Of a DNA stretch of 64,000 nt, positions 11,301 to 25,235 are shown piece by piece. Made by a program: the position numbers and the translations under genes. How positions within the stretch are numbered: position 1 is the stretch's first letter; each line of letters begins with the position of its first letter. A model generated the notes under the pieces. It was not told the DNA's origin, ran no database searches, and saw only the letters and a program-made list of their open reading frames with translations. Origin of the DNA: Brugia malayi (Eukaryota > Nematoda > Chromadorea > Rhabditida > Onchocercidae); NCBI RefSeq assembly GCF_000002995.4, contig NW_025062475.1, positions 4,688,528-4,752,527 of the forward strand, given 5' to 3'.

Positions 11301-13836
11301 GAATTGCTATAATTGTCCACCATCCACCAACCTTGAATAAATTAAGCAATTAGAAATAGAAATTGAGTAACGACATTGCAACAACAAGAATTACTACAAC
11401 TGTCTACTATTAAACCATTTTGAACAAATTAAGAAAAAATTATCTAGATAAATTTAATGTCAATAAATTTCAAAATTTATTCTGTTGTCAATTATTCGAC
11501 TTTGTGTACATGAGAAATTAAATAATTGAATTAAGGACAGTTTATTGTTATTAAATTAAATTCAGACTAATTATGCTGTCTTTTTTGCTTCACTTTTAAT
11601 TAATTTAATTTTTCTATTACGGGTGATTCTGTACAAAGATAAATTCAATTCGAATAAATTTCGAAATATATTCCAGCATAAAAAAATAACTAATTTCAGT
11701 TATCAAATAAGCATATATGTGAACGGTGAACATTTTCTTATCTTCTTCTCATTATTTTAGAATTGTGGAAGACAGATAGTTTACGACACAATCCAGTAAT
11801 GGGAAACGTTTTTCAGATTGGAATAACCTGATTCCTACAATTAGAAAACTTAACAAAATAGGATTTTTCGTTTTTTAGCACTGACAACAATTGCATTATT
11901 TATTTTTCACCTTCATTAATCAATCATTAATTTCAGTCCAATTATAATTGATTAATGAAATTTGAAATCGTCAAATTTTAAAACTTAAAACAATTTTCTC
12001 GTTGAAATGACAATTAACAAAGAATACTACACTTTTTTCTTATTTTTTTTTTTCGGATATATACGAATGGAAACGAATGTTAAAAGCTAAACTATCTGTT
12101 GCAAAATCTTTCACTAAATTCATTGGTATAGTTTAACACTCAATGATTAGATTTCCGAATTTTGAAATTCTACTAAACTAATAATAAAGCAAATTATGGC
12201 TAATTGAATTTATACAATCAGAACAAATGAAGAAAGTGAGAAAAACTACACTGAATTAAAAAAATCAGAAAATGAGATAGACTTATGGATAATAAATTTT
12301 CAATTGCCCAATAATTATTTCATCAATTAGTTTCAGTTAATTCATTAATCATATCAATTCATCAATAATCCATCAATTCATGAATTTTATCTTATTTTTA
12401 AAGCAATTTATTAAAAATTAGAAGTTAAATCATCAAATTATATCACTTAAATTGTGTTACTATTATTACGATATTTATTTCAACCACATGAATGATAATG
12501 ATGACGATGCTAATCTTAGTGTTACGAATAAATAAACGATTCAAATGAGCCTAGACAATAAGGAATGATTTAAAATTAGTGCTAATTTATTTACTTTTTA
12601 ACTTTATACTTTTCCTGCCCCATCTTTTCTCACTTCAACTTCTTTCTTTTCTTCAGTAGTGATTTCATTGAAAGATTTATTAATTCTTAGTAAGGATCTG
12701 ATCCTTAAGTTCTGAATAAGAATTCTAAATTTTAGATAATATCGTCCATCTTTAATCCTAAAATATAAGTTTCAGATAGTATTATCGATTCGCAGGTTGA
12801 AGGTTCGAATGAACAACAAATGGACAGAAAAACAGTGAGCAATTATATAAAATTGTTGTTTTATATAACTGAAAAAATTTTTAATTCAAAACATTTCAAT
12901 ATTTAGAAATCGGAAAAAAGAAGTCTTTGCATTTTTCTTTTTACTAAAACATTGAAATATATTGAAATGGTACTTTAACAGCGATAGGTAAACCGACGAT
13001 AAACATTCCCTGAATTGCATTTGTAACATTCCAAGCAGCTTGTAATGCTGTAATTGGTTGTTCAGAAGTACGTTCTTCATCAGTTGTTGTCATTTCTAAA
13101 CAATATTTCAAATATTTCAAAAAAAACTTCCAATTATTTTATTTTTACAAATTAACTTTTAACACTTTCAAATTAAAATTAGTATTTATTAACTTGTGAT
13201 ACCTATTTTCATTTGAAAATTTTCTTTCATATACACTAACAATTGATGTGATAACTGAACCAATACACATATGTAAAAAATTGTTAGAACTGATTAATTT
13301 CAAACTTATAATTTTGATAAGATTTTATACTACTCGCATGATTTAGTTATTAATTAGTTAATGAATTCGTATTTTTTTCCTTTCCCTTACTTTTTCACAC
13401 ATTTTGCTAATTCTCATAAACCAATTTTATAATTTAATGTTTCATTAAAATTTTTTCATAACTTTTTCATAACGCAAATATTACAATCTATCATGGTATT
13501 TGAGTCAATTTTTGCACGCATAATAATAATAATAAATGACAATAATAAAAATAATAATTAGTGATAATGAGAATTGGTTATATAGTAATAATTAATAATA
13601 ATAATCAATAATCGTTATCATTGTTATTATAGTTAAATGATATACTGCTAAGATGAATGACCTTGATGAATTCTATTTTCTGTAGCAGTAGTATCCTGAT
13701 TCTGATAACCATAATCAAATACTGTTTCATCAATAGATGATGCAAAAATATTTTTATTTGTCCAATCTTTCCATCCATGAAATGACTGTTGTTGTTGCGT
13801 AGCAGTAGCAATAGTGGCAGCACGTAACTCGTCCAT
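8383..13836 (-). CDS. unc-47: Vesicular GABA/inhibitory amino acid transporter (SLC32, UNC-47-like), 9 exons
   Basis: Minus-strand exons 13836-13662, 13095-12974, 11331-11230, 11029-10879, 10476-10328, ~9929-9798, 9606-9460, 9112-8991 and 8698-8383 give about 471 aa. The family loads GABA (and glycine) into synaptic vesicles using the proton gradient. The first ~70 residues are hydrophilic and cytosolic, with a QQQQ run. The transporter core begins ITALQAAWNVTNAIQGMF and IVGLPIAV. It continues with WWTIIAILGVAYLCYW, FVLCAQLTELLSTCII, MNAISHLIINAI, TVIGVVVFGYTSHIFLP, WSHIIAAIFKSLFGLLGF, ALFSYPLPYFAA and PYLIELMGLVGNITGTMLSF, ending YEER*. These match nematode UNC-47 block by block. ATG 13836 is the first in frame after a TAA about 42 bases upstream. 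Eight junctions are phase-perfect; the acceptor of exon 6 near 9929 lacks an AG. Expression in GABA neurons is inferred from the family. Confidence 0.93.
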
Positions 13837-16212
13837 TTTTAAATATGCATCAAAATGATCCTTTTCAATTTCAAATTAAATGAGGAAAGCGAAGAAAGGA
13901 AAAAGAGGAGGAGAAAGACAAAAAGGAAAAAAGAAAAAAAAGATTTTTTACGAATCATTTAAACAACGAAGTCTTAAATATGCTCCATCTATTGCTTAAG
14001 ACTTAAATTTTCATCTGAAAGCTTCACTATAAGTCTAAAAGCATTATCCTAGGCTTCTTTCTCATCCTTTTCAAGCTTTTCCTTACAATTCATTCTTCAT
14101 TTTCGTCATTCTTCTCTTTAAGCCCTTTCCCCATTATTGGAAGAAATTTGTTTGAAATACCAATGAGAAGTACCAATCATTGCGAGTAATTACTAACCAA
14201 TTTTAATAATAAACAAACCACAATTGTCATTTCTATCAAATATTTTCTTTTACACTTTCATTTCTTTTCCTACTCTCTCACATAACTGTTTTTCTTTATG
14301 GCTAAACTAGAAATAAAAAATTTGAAAAAAACAACATATTAATTTTTTATCTTGAAATAAAAATAATTAAAACTGATTTAAAGTTGAAGAAATCATTTAA
14401 AAAAGTAGTAATATAATAAAAGGACAAGGTTTTAGCATAATTTTCAACTAGTTTAAAATAACAACCGAAGATTTAATAAATTTTGATTTTTAATATTTAG
14501 TAAAAAGTGTATGATACTATCATTAAATTAATAATAAATAAGCGGAAAAAAAATTTTTCTATTCGCCATTTTTAAAAATTTTCTAAATAAAATAAATAGA
14601 AAAATATTGATGTTGCCATATTTAAAAAAAAAAAAAAAAAAGAAAACATTATATTTTAAAAGATAAAGCTATCGGAGGGTCTAATTTTTGCCTCACTCTT
14701 AATAAATTTCAAAATGCTATGATTACTCAGATCCTGAAAAAAACCTGAAAGTAGAGAAGATGTTATTTAAAGGTGAAGTATAAATTGAAGAAATCTTTTA
14801 GTTTGAAAAAAAGTTATGCATTTATAAGTTAATTAATAAATGCAAAAAAAAAACAATTTTATCCGTCATTTGATAGTAAAACCATTTCCTTTCTTTCCTT
14901 TTCTACCTGGCGAAAATTTGAGAAAATAAATTTTAAATTTCCAATTTAGCATTGGTGCAATTCCGAATTTGCATTTGTAATTCGTTTTTTTTTTTTTCGC
15001 TGAAAAAAAAAAAAAAAAAAAACTTAGCTTTCAGCCTTACTTTCAATATATTTCACAAAAATTGCAATGATTCTAAATCCGGAATACTTTATCAAAAGAT
15101 TGAAGACTCATCATTCAAATTCTAGTAATATCTAGTGTATAAGTTGATTATTACGATACATATGACTGACAAAAAAAAACACATTAATAAGATTACTAAT
15201 CGTTCACGTCAAAATACATATTATATAAATGCAATTACTTTAAATACGTAAAATATATATAAATGCAATTACTTTAAATACGTAAAATATATATAAATGC
15301 AATTACTTTAAATACGTAAAATATATATAAATGCAATTACTTTAAATACGTAAAATATATATAAATGCAATTACTTTAAATACGTAAAATATATATAAAT
15401 GCAATTACTTTAAATACGTAAAATATATATAAATGCAATTACTTTAAATACGTAAAATATATATAAATGCAATTACTTTAAATACGTAAAATATATATAA
15501 ATGCAATTACTTTAAATACGTAAAATATATATAAATGCAATTACTTTAAATACGTAAAATATATATAAATGCAATTACTTTAAATACGTAAAATATATAT
15601 AAATGCAATTACTTTAAATACGTAAAATATATATAAATGCAATTACTTTAAATACGTAAAATATATATAAATGCAATTACTTTAAAAACGTAAAATATAT
15701 ATAAATGCAATTACTTTAAATACGTACGTTATCACGTTAAAATTACTTTAAATTTATAACGACTATGTGAGTTGCTAATATAGCAGCTGAAGCTCCTATA
15801 CATACGATAGAGTCCTGAAGGGAGGAATTGTGATGGTAAGTAATGGAGTTTTTCCTTTCTTTTTTTTTTTTTTTTTTTGAAATATTCATCTGTTGTTGGT
15901 GTGAAGAATGATACTGCCATTTCTGTGGTTGTCGATTTTCCATATAATTTATTTTATTTTTAGATTTTTAAAAAATTTCAAGTTTTTTCTGTTTGGGAAT
16001 TCTAAGGATTTAAAAATTAGGGGATAATTTTTACACAATTTATTTGATTCCGTTATTGTTTTTTTTTTTTTCATTTTATTTTAGAAAATTGCTTAATTTG
16101 TCTTTGCAAAATTTAAAAAGTTTCACGAAATTACAGAAATGAAAGAGATATCAGAATGATGAAAGTATTGTTTGATAATTGTCATTTTTAATCGTTTTTG
16201 AGGACCTTGATT
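13837..16212. other. Divergent promoter region unc-47 / AAAS
   Basis: The two genes are head to head, so regulatory DNA for both should be here. It contains poly-A/T runs (14624-14641, 14987-14997, 15005-15020, 15861-15878) and the 34-bp satellite. I recognise no core promoter motif and no extra gene. Confidence 0.6.
15227..15724. repeat. Tandem satellite, 34-bp unit, about 14.5 copies
   Basis: The word GCAATTACTTTAAATACG recurs every 34 bases from 15231 to 15707 (15 occurrences), joined by TAAAATATATATAAAT. Copies look identical by eye except one with AAAAACG for AAATACG near 15681-15690. Near-perfect identity implies recent expansion or homogenisation. The unit carries TACGTA and TATATATA words. 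Confidence 0.97.
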
Positions 16213-19200
16213 ATGTCATCATATCAGTTTCCACAGATTGAATCATCAGCTGATATTCCTATTTGCTTGTACGAGACAAACGGTAGATTAATTTATGGTA
16301 CTGAAAAAGAATTACACGAAATGGAAAAAAATGCATTGGTTTGTTAAGTATTGAATTTTCGAATAAATTATCCATTTTAATGAATATATTTTTGTTCATT
16401 TGGATACAAAATATACATGTATATTTCAATTTTTATTTCTAAAAATGATGACATACGTCATCATCACAAGGTTATGTTGTAATTTAATACCTGAATTACG
16501 TTTTGACTTAACTTCATTTAATATGGAATAAATTCACTAATATATAAATAGATGGAAAATAAGTACATGAGTGATTTTCTCTTTTTTTAAAGATATATTT
16601 TGTTCATTTATAAATGCTTGGAAAGTAAGTAGAGTGTAAAAGTTAATACCTACCTTCATGTCAAAATTTCATGTTTTACTGAGATCTATTTCCTTAGATC
16701 CACTTGTTCGTATAGTTTGTTTTACATTTCAAATGAATCATTATTTTGCACAGATGAGTTTGTGAAAATGTTAATGCAGTTATTGGCAATGATAAATATT
16801 TCAGTTAGGCGTATTTCCGAAAATTGAAGATAAGTTGCTGAATCGATTACAACAATCGTTATCACGTGATAGTATTGGCGAAACTTTTGTTGACAATCAG
16901 CAAAGTCGATTTCAACAAACCTTGAATAGTTGGTTAGTGAGTAATATTTTAATTGTTTCAACTTTAAATAATAATTCGTTGAAGTTGAAAAGTGGAGAAA
17001 CTGCCATTAAGCAGATCTATGTTTAATATGGCAAAAAGTCCAAACTTATAACTTAGTATGATATATGAATTGTCTTGTTTACAGCTTTGTTATTTCATTA
17101 CTCTTATGAATTTATCAGTTTTCTGATAAGTGATAAATTTTTGCATTGACTTTGAGGGCAGCCAAAGGTATCGATAGTCTGATGGATAGTGTTAGAAATG
17201 CTATGAGTGGTATTATTCCTTATAGTGACTGGCTTTCATCCGCAGGTCAAATCTTCAGAAAAGCTCAGATTGATATCACTAATGTTTTTGCAAAATCTGA
17301 AGAAAGCCTATATGATTCCATCATGCAGACCTCATCTACATTAAATTGGTAAGGTTTTAACTTATCATATCATTTGGTCTTAGATTGTCTGGATTCAATG
17401 GTTAAAGCGTGCAAAATCATCTTATGTGCAACATAGTTTGTTTCTCAACCTTTATGCCGTACCTTAGTTACATATGATTAGCAATCATTAGCTTAAATTG
17501 AACTGCTGCAATCGATGTCTGAATTCAACCTCTTTAAATACCATAATGAAATTTTTGTTTTACTTAAGTTTTTGGTTAAATTAGATTATCATATAATCGG
17601 GAGCATTACGAACATGACTCATCATTTCAGGTTGACAAATTGGACTCGTTGTATTGCAATACATAATAGTGGTCATCGAATTGCAATATGCCAAAATAAC
17701 GATTGCATCAGAATATTTTGTTGCGGCTCTAATAGATTACCTATTACATTAAAGCACCAATATCAGCAGAATGTAACTGATATGGCTTGGAAGTAAATAC
17801 AGTTGTTTCTTTTTCCCGTTAATTAATTTTAATTGGTATTTGTAAATTTTCTGAGTTATTTTAATATGCAGTTTTGTGAATCATTTTCACTCATTTGGTA
17901 TTCAGCATGATATTTTGAAAAAATTGCTTTTGTAGCTTAACCTTTCTGATCAGTTAAGTTTTATCATACTTATGCTCATTTAGGCCTTTTGATCGTATGG
18001 TTCTAGCAGTGGCTTGTACTCATGCTGTGTTAATTTGGAAGCTTGACAAACAAAACTGGAATATTCGGTTGGTTAAAATATATTTTGCTATATTGAGTAT
18101 TACTTACAAATCTTCCGACAAAAATTAGTTTTTGCTATCTTTATTTCAGTCCTTCAGTCAGTTGCGCAGACGTCATCGAAATGTCATCACTTGCTCCAAT
18201 CACACAATGTTTTTGGGATTCTCTTTTTGATCAAGCACTTTTTGTTGTTTCAACATCATCATCATGTTTGCAAGTATTTTTTCTTTGGTCTTATTAAATA
18301 GTACTTACATTTCGGATGTCCATTAGATATAGTTTTGAAGAATTTGTCGGATATTTTAAATGAAAACTCTAATTCTGCGGGGTTTTTTCTTCGGAAGTAC
18401 ATTTAAATAAATTTCTCTTCAAAGACTTTTTTTACTAAATATAAAAACCTAGGATTAGCAGAGTTATTTTTTCTTTACATGCATATTCTTTGCATTTTTA
18501 AACCTGAATCTTCGCTCTCTAGTGCCATAGAGAAATATCACACAAAAACATTTACATATTTTGAATATGTATTCTGTGGACTCGTTATACACTAAGAAAA
18601 AAACTTTATGTACCAGATATGTTGAGTTTGTGTTCAGTATTTATGTATAGTAAGTAAAGTAGACTTTGGAAGTATTATTATGAAGTACGAAATATTATGA
18701 AGTAAGTACATTAGGTTCTGGATACAAGTAATGGTGAAAGCGAATTAGTTGGTTCATGGGCTGGTGGTCGTATTCGTCATGTATGGATTTCCCCTAATGG
18801 TGGTAAAATAGCTATTGCTTATGACGGAAATGTTATAAGGTACGAAGACTCTGTTGAAATCTTCGGTGAATTATTCAATTTAAAACTCTATAAAACTTTT
18901 ACTATAAATTTTCATATTTGGTTTTGAAGTGTTTACGATCGTCATTCATGGCACGAAGAACGATGGAAAAAACTGAAAGGTCTTTGTATAGCAGCAGCTT
19001 GGACTCCCTTAAGTGATGTATTTTTTTTTGCAACACGTGGTGAACCCTTCATTCGTGGTATTCATTTTATTAAAAAACTACAAAATACAGAGAATGATCA
19101 GTAAGTATTTTATTTATCTAAAAATCGAAATTCATTACTTTTTCTTGATCTAAATTTCTTAGTTCAAATAAAAAAATTAGAGAAATTACTTCAAACCGAA

Positions 19201-20988
19201 TAATTTCATATGAATTTTATTTCATTTCTATGAAATTAGCTTCCTTCGAACTATTTATTGGCTCAACATATTTCTGTGGTTTATAAGATTGAGTTGCTGA
19301 CAATATAAAGTGTAAGATAAGTCTTTTTTTTTCACGCAGTCTTTAGACACTTGATGGTTTATTCTAATAATTAGGGATAAAATTTCCATCAGCTCTTTTT
19401 CTGATTTTCCAATTGTTTCAACCAAAATTCACTTCCAGTTGTTTCTATTACACTGCAGATTATCATATGGATCGGAGATTGCTGTTCTTGTATATGATCT
19501 TTCAAAAATGATATTAGAAAATAATGGTAACGGTGATAGCACTAGTAGTAAGAGTACATACAAGGTTGGTGGATATATTCGTGATATGAAGATTTCTCCT
19601 GATGGACAGCGTATCGCTGTTACTTTCAGTGGTAAGACAATGTTATCATTAAAATTTCTTAATTGTGACACGAATTAATTAATTTCATTGTAAATGATTG
19701 AAAATCGCTGTTGATATGTTGCTACACTAAATAAGTATTCTAGCAACTGCAGTGACATGGATTACCCAGATTGTTATGCTTCACATAGCTACACTGACAT
19801 GTTTCACTAATGACAGAAAATACATGGATGTATTCTTTTTCATCTTTAAGATATTAGAAATCCAATAATGCTAGTTTTAATAGATCAGCGATAAATTTTC
19901 AATTATAGAAAATCCGACAATTATTGCTCTATTTGTGGTTGAAACAATGCCATCATTCTTTTTTGCTCCATGTGGATTAATAAATGGCGCAGTAAATTTT
20001 GGACCAGCAACCATTTTGTCATTTTTCCCAAAATTTCAGTATGGCTCGTTGTTAATTGTTGTAAGTTTGAAATTATTATAGAACAAAGAAGTGAGGTTTA
20101 AGCTGTTCTGAGACAATTGGAAGCTAATACAAAGCATTTAGGTGATATTTTAAGTAAGAGAAAAACGGGCCTCACCGCAATTGCGAAACCCCATCATCCT
20201 AAAGTGTGATAAGTCATACGACCCTGGCAGGACTCGAACCTGCAGTCTTCGCTTTAGGAGAGCGACGCCTTATCCATTAGGCCACAGGGCCAGCTAGTGA
20301 TCCCATTAATAAAATCGATTAAATAGCGAAGTTTTTATTTATTTGTAATCACAAATGGAGTTGTTCTTTTTTTTTTTTCAATCTCTAGCATAATTGATCG
20401 ATTTTGTTTACCTTTAAGCACACTATAATCACCCACACTTTTTGATTAATCTTAATGAGTTTTATTGATTTTTTATTTCCTTAAAAGTTCTGTTTTGAAT
20501 AGGAATGAAAGCTTCGTAATACCTTAATATCATAACACTCTGATATACACTAAGTTGTGCTTCATTCAATATGTAATCAGTATCACTTTTTTTCCTCATT
20601 GGCAGCGGCAGGAATGATATTTTATCCTGCTTGTTCATCCTTCCAAACATGTTTATAGGTTTGGCTTGCTGGGAAGATACAATACATTCCATTATTTTAT
20701 GGTTATTTTGCCAATGAAGGAATTTATTTAAATCGGATCAAAAAAGAGAAGTTATTGGGTGAAATTCCAGTAGAACAGTTACTGGTCCGAGAATCAGAGT
20801 TTTCTGGAAGGATAAATTCAAAAATTGATGATCAAATGCAAAAAAAGGGACTGGATAGTAGTGGTTGTCCTAGTCGAGAACGTACTAATATAAATTCAAA
20901 GGCAACATTAGATGTGGATACAGAGCTGTTCTCTTCAGTAGGATTGTACGATTTATTAACTCGGAAAAGTGTTGAGGAAAAAAATTAA
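16213..20988 (+). CDS. AAAS: ALADIN-like WD-repeat nucleoporin, 11 exons, 588 aa
   Basis: Exons 16213-16338, 16805-16932, 17157-17348, 17631-17792, 17984-18067, 18150-18273, 18715-18839, 18930-19100, 19459-19631, 19909-20060 and 20659-20988 join in phase to 588 aa. ALADIN is a WD-repeat component of the nuclear pore complex. Blocks shared with animal ALADIN are LTNWTRCIAIHNSGHRIAI (about 150-168), HQYQQNVTDMAWKPFDRMVL, VACTHAVLIWKLD, RPSVSCADV, GGRIRHVWISPNGGKIAI, VYDRHSWHEERW, FFFATRGEPFIRGIHF, EIAVLVYDLSK, APCGLINGA and VVWLAGKIQYIPLFY. The C-terminal ~90 residues are polar and poorly conserved. The start was taken as the ATG opening the first phase-compatible exon; human ALADIN is 546 aa, so the length fits. 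A tRNA gene sits antisense in the last intron. Possible poly(A) signal AATAAA at 21366. Confidence 0.92.
20219..20291 (-). tRNA. tRNA-Arg (anticodon CCT)
   Basis: A 73-nt cloverleaf reads on the minus strand from 20291. The 7-bp acceptor stem is GGCCCTG/CAGGGTC with one G-U pair. The D arm is GCCT...AGGC and the anticodon stem TCGCT/AGCGA, with loop CTCCTAA giving anticodon CCT (reads AGG). The T arm is GCAGG TTCGAGT CCTGC and the discriminator is G. Internal A box TGGCCTAATGG and B box GGTTCGAGTCC are both intact, and there is no tRNA intron. It lies antisense within the last AAAS intron. Confidence 0.95.
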
Positions 20989-22929
20989 TTTGTATAGTAG
21001 CTTTGTGTCAATTAATCAGTTAGACCATTCAAACAAATTCTGCACGTTCTGACTCTTTATTTTAAATTTTGGTTAAGTTCGGTTTTTTCTTTTGATTTTG
21101 TGTATATAAGAAGTGTCCTTATAGTTGAATTTAAATTACCTGTGAGCACTGCTATACTTCAGAAAAAGTTTTGTTTTTCTGAATTTCTTGTAAATTTTCC
21201 GCAATTCTTTTGTTTTTGGTAGGAGGGTGATAATTTGGAAAGTTTGAGAAATGATTAGAATTTTTTTGACAGAAAAATTATTCGTTATTATATACTATCA
21301 AATATGATTTTTCCTTCGAAACTTCCAAATAAGAAATTAAGTATATGAATTTAAGGAGAATGGCAATAAAATGTGCTAGTAAATATTAATTGAAATCATT
21401 AAACATTACATATCTTAGATTATTAGTAAAAGTTGGAAACCTTTCTTTTTTTATTAACGATATTTTTACTCCTTTTTTTTTTTCTTTTTGATGGAAAATC
21501 TGTAGAAATATATTGCGTATCAGTGACATCATAGTTCTTCTATCGTATCTATTAAGTTATCACCTGTTTCATTTTGTATTATTGCTAACAGAGAAACTAC
21601 TGGCAGTGGCAGATTTGCTTGCTTGTTAAAATACGTATCGTTTTCACAAGTCAATACTATTGCTTAGCTGTTTATAGTGATCAATAACAACTTTAGAATT
21701 ACAACTATCCTTCGTTGATCGATCGAATTAATTAAATGTTGGTTTAGAAACATTTTATCATTATGGTAATTTGTAATGTAAAATATTGTCATTTTGATGT
21801 ATATATTTCTCATGTTGATGTAAATAAATTAAATACAAGATGAAAAAATACAATTAATTAATTAATGTGTTATCCTATCCATCAATGGGACAATAATGTT
21901 ACTACGGATATTATAATTATACACTTCTATCGTATGAGGAAATGTACTACAATATCTTCATATAAATATTTCATTGATCGACTTTCAACTTTATCATGCT
22001 TTAGCTTTCTCTAATTTTGATTAAAAGTCACGTCTGTGTACATGATAGCTTTTCAATGAGGAATAATAGCGCCTAAAGATGGTGTAATTTCTTTTTCTTT
22101 TAAAAAGAAAACATTGTAATAATCACATAAAATTATAAATATTGTTTGGAATAATTCCATTCTTTTAATATCTCTAATAGAACAAACTTATAATTAACAT
22201 TTCAAACTATGTTTTCGATTAAAAAGTCCAGTAAGGGTGCGTAATAAACTAATGGTATCAATGATTTCCTACTTTTTCTTATTAAAATTTACTTGTTTTC
22301 TCTAACTCTCTTCTAAAACTTACAACAAATGCTACATACTTCATTTATATATTATCCATTATAATCTAACATTGATGTTTCTGTCTTCTCTGTCAGTTTA
22401 TCTCTATTAAATTTTGATATGTTGTTTACTTTATTTTTTTTTTTTTTTTTTCTAATTTCTCATTCATCACATAAAGTTAGTTGGTTATCAACACTATCAA
22501 ATTGATAAAAACATTTGAATTGTTGTTTCTTTTCTTTCGTTTTTCTTTTGCATAGTATTTTAAATTTATTATCTAATAATCCTCTTTTTTTTTTATTTTC
22601 TATTTTAAAAAATAAAGGAAGAAATTATTTTTCTTATTTTTTTTAAATTTTATTTTCTAAAGAAAAAGTCAGTTTTCATCTTTTTCCGTCTGTTTCTCTC
22701 TCTCTCTTCCTCTCTCTACCATATTGTTGTTTTCTACTTTAAAAAATAAAGGAAAAAAAAATGTATAATCTTAAAAACTATGCAAATGCAAGTATGGCTT
22801 ATCCGAAAGATCGGAAATGAAGTATGATAAAAAACATTATGAGGCACAATGGTACATAAAGTAGGGAAGGCAAGGGTTGAATAGTATAAATGTAGAATTA
22901 GTAAACCAGTAAGGACCTAATATATACGC

Positions 22930-23000
22930 GTGTATGCATGTATGTATGTATGTGTATGTGTGTATGTGTGTGTGTGTGTGTATGTATGTGTTTGTATGTG
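22930..23000. repeat. TG/TATG microsatellite
   Basis: Alternating TGTA and TG units, including an uninterrupted (TG) run at about 22967-22981. Confidence 0.9.
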
Positions 23001-24849
23001 AACGATAGATATAAACGATAAATTTTTGCGAAAAAAGTTATAAACTTTTAAGTTCTGTGTCATTATGTTAGCATTTGTCGGTGAGCTTCCCTCTCAACTG
23101 AAGTATATTTAGTTGAAGTAGTTATAAGTATGAGAAGTAAATTGTTTGCTAATTTGAAGTTTTTACATAAAATGTAACAGCATTAAATGCTTAATATTGA
23201 AACTATGTGAAAATGTTTGAAAAAGTACTTGAAATAAGGGAACTTTTATGTCAATTTAATCCTTCATATATTTCAAATATCGTCTAAATTACATTTTAAA
23301 TTAAAAACAGATTACTTAGCAATTTCTCAATATATTTTTGCATATTGTATGATTTATTTCAATACCATAATTTTAAATATTAACAAAATTACATTTTTTT
23401 TTTTTAATAAAAGCAAATAATAGCAGTAATAATAATAATAATAATAAATAATAGTAGCGACATCAATAACAGCAACACCAATAACAAATAGTAGCAACAA
23501 CAATAACTCTAATGAAAACCACTGGTTAATAATAGGTAAATAAAGGTAAAAACAAAATTGTGTGAGATGAAAAGAAAATGATTAAAACCATTATTATGCT
23601 ACACATGAAATCTTCTTTCATCATCCATTAACAAACCATTTGTGGGTCAACATCAAAAAGCAGGTCATCATCATTTGGATATCCGAAAGAATGATAATTT
23701 ATAAAAAGGTGTGTTATTATCAGTGGTAGTGGTCAGTGATAGAAATGCACTATCTGACCAATATATAAATTTTACTGTTTGTAATAACATACATCTGTAT
23801 ATTACATATGCTTATGTGACCATATATTTAGTGTAAGATTTATAAATAAATCTTAATTCTCACCACGTAAATCTACGTGAAGCCTACGTGATCTACATAA
23901 TAATCATTCTACAAATGAGCTATTAATAGTTGTCATATGTAAATTTATTTCATTTTTGTAGTTGTAATAATTAGGTATTTAATTTTTTTTTTTCATTTTG
24001 TGAAAAACAAAAGAAAAAAGTTAGAGAAATTATCAATTTTCTACCATATCATTCTTTAAGAAATGTAAAAAATATTTTTTTGATCGTATTTTTCTTTCTT
24101 TTCACATAAAATTATTTCGTTTTTTTTTTTTTTTTTTAAATGGGACGAAAAGTTTTGATAAAAATAAATTTGATGAAAAATTTGATGGTATTTCATTTAG
24201 GATAGATGTAAATAGTTGCATAAATAACATTCGATAAGTGTAAGTGAATGGAGATATTTGATTTGTTGTAAAACAAAAAGAAAAGAATAAGTATAGTTTA
24301 AATTAAATTGTCCAACTTTTCTGTCCACTTTACTTGAAATGATCGAAATTTAATTTCCTTTTTTTCTCTTCTATTTTTTTCTCTCTTTCTCTTTCTTTTT
24401 ATCTCCATTTATTTTTACGAAAACCAAAATAATAATCTGCTAAAAATTTGAAAATTTATTTTCATATTCGATCAAAAAGAGAAAAAAATGGGGCATTAAT
24501 CATGGAAATTGAAGTATAAAAATTAAATTCAACCACAGTTATATTCAATCCTCAATTTCATAATATAATTTTAAATCTTGAAAAAAAGAGGTTATTTCAT
24601 TGATCATTCATTTTCTTATCAGTTATGTAATGGAATTCTTTTGCTATTTTATCATCTAGAATTATCGTATAAATGATTCAGTAATCCTGTTCGGTCTATT
24701 TAGTCTTTTTTTTATCCGTTTAATTTAATCTTTTTTAATCGGTTTATCAATTAAATCGGTCAGTTAGTCACTTAATTAGCTGTTGAATTTTGTTAAATTA
24801 GTTAATGGCTTAGTTGATGTTATTTAGATGATCGTTTAGTTGTTGTTGA

Positions 24850-24970
24850 TCAATTTGGTTGATTGATTGATTAGTTTGATTGGTTTGGTCGGTTGGTTGG
24901 TCGGTCGGTCGTTTGGTTGGTTGCTTGGTTGGTCGGTTGGCCGGTTGGTTGGTTGGTTGATTGGTTGATT
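24850..24970. repeat. TTGG/TCGG tetranucleotide repeat
   Basis: A compound GGTT/GATT/GGTC array, strongly strand-asymmetric: the plus strand is G/T-rich and nearly free of A and C for about 100 bases. Confidence 0.9.
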
Positions 24971-25164
24971 AATTTTCATTAGTTTCGTCCATCCCATTCC
25001 TCTTATCCCAAGGAGGCAGAAAGGAGTAAATGAGAAGGAAGAAAGAGATGAATGAGTCAGTTGGTTTGGTGAAATTTCCACTGAATCGGTTGTAACCGTT
25101 CTTACCACTACAGCTACAACAACAAAATATTACTAATACCACCAGTACTGCCCGCTCTACTATT

Positions 25165-25235
25165 ATTACCGCCACCACTACTACTGTCACTGCCATTACC
25201 GCCACCACTACTACTGTCACTGCCATTACCGCCAC
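25165..25235. repeat. 30-bp tandem duplication
   Basis: A unit beginning ATTACCGCCACCACTACTAC and ending TGTCACTGCC occurs at 25165-25194 and 25195-25224. A partial third copy follows from 25225. Confidence 0.9.

Noticed and set aside
12886..13080. Minus-strand frame over the second unc-47 exon
   Set aside because: It is a shifted frame; the true frame encodes ITALQAAWNVTNAIQGMF.
13605..13823. Minus-strand frame overlapping the first unc-47 exon
   Set aside because: It is a shifted frame; the other frame gives the in-phase UNC-47 N-terminus.
15227..15724. Regular repeats resembling a CRISPR array
   Set aside because: Units are head to tail with no unique spacers, in a nematode intergenic region; this is a satellite.
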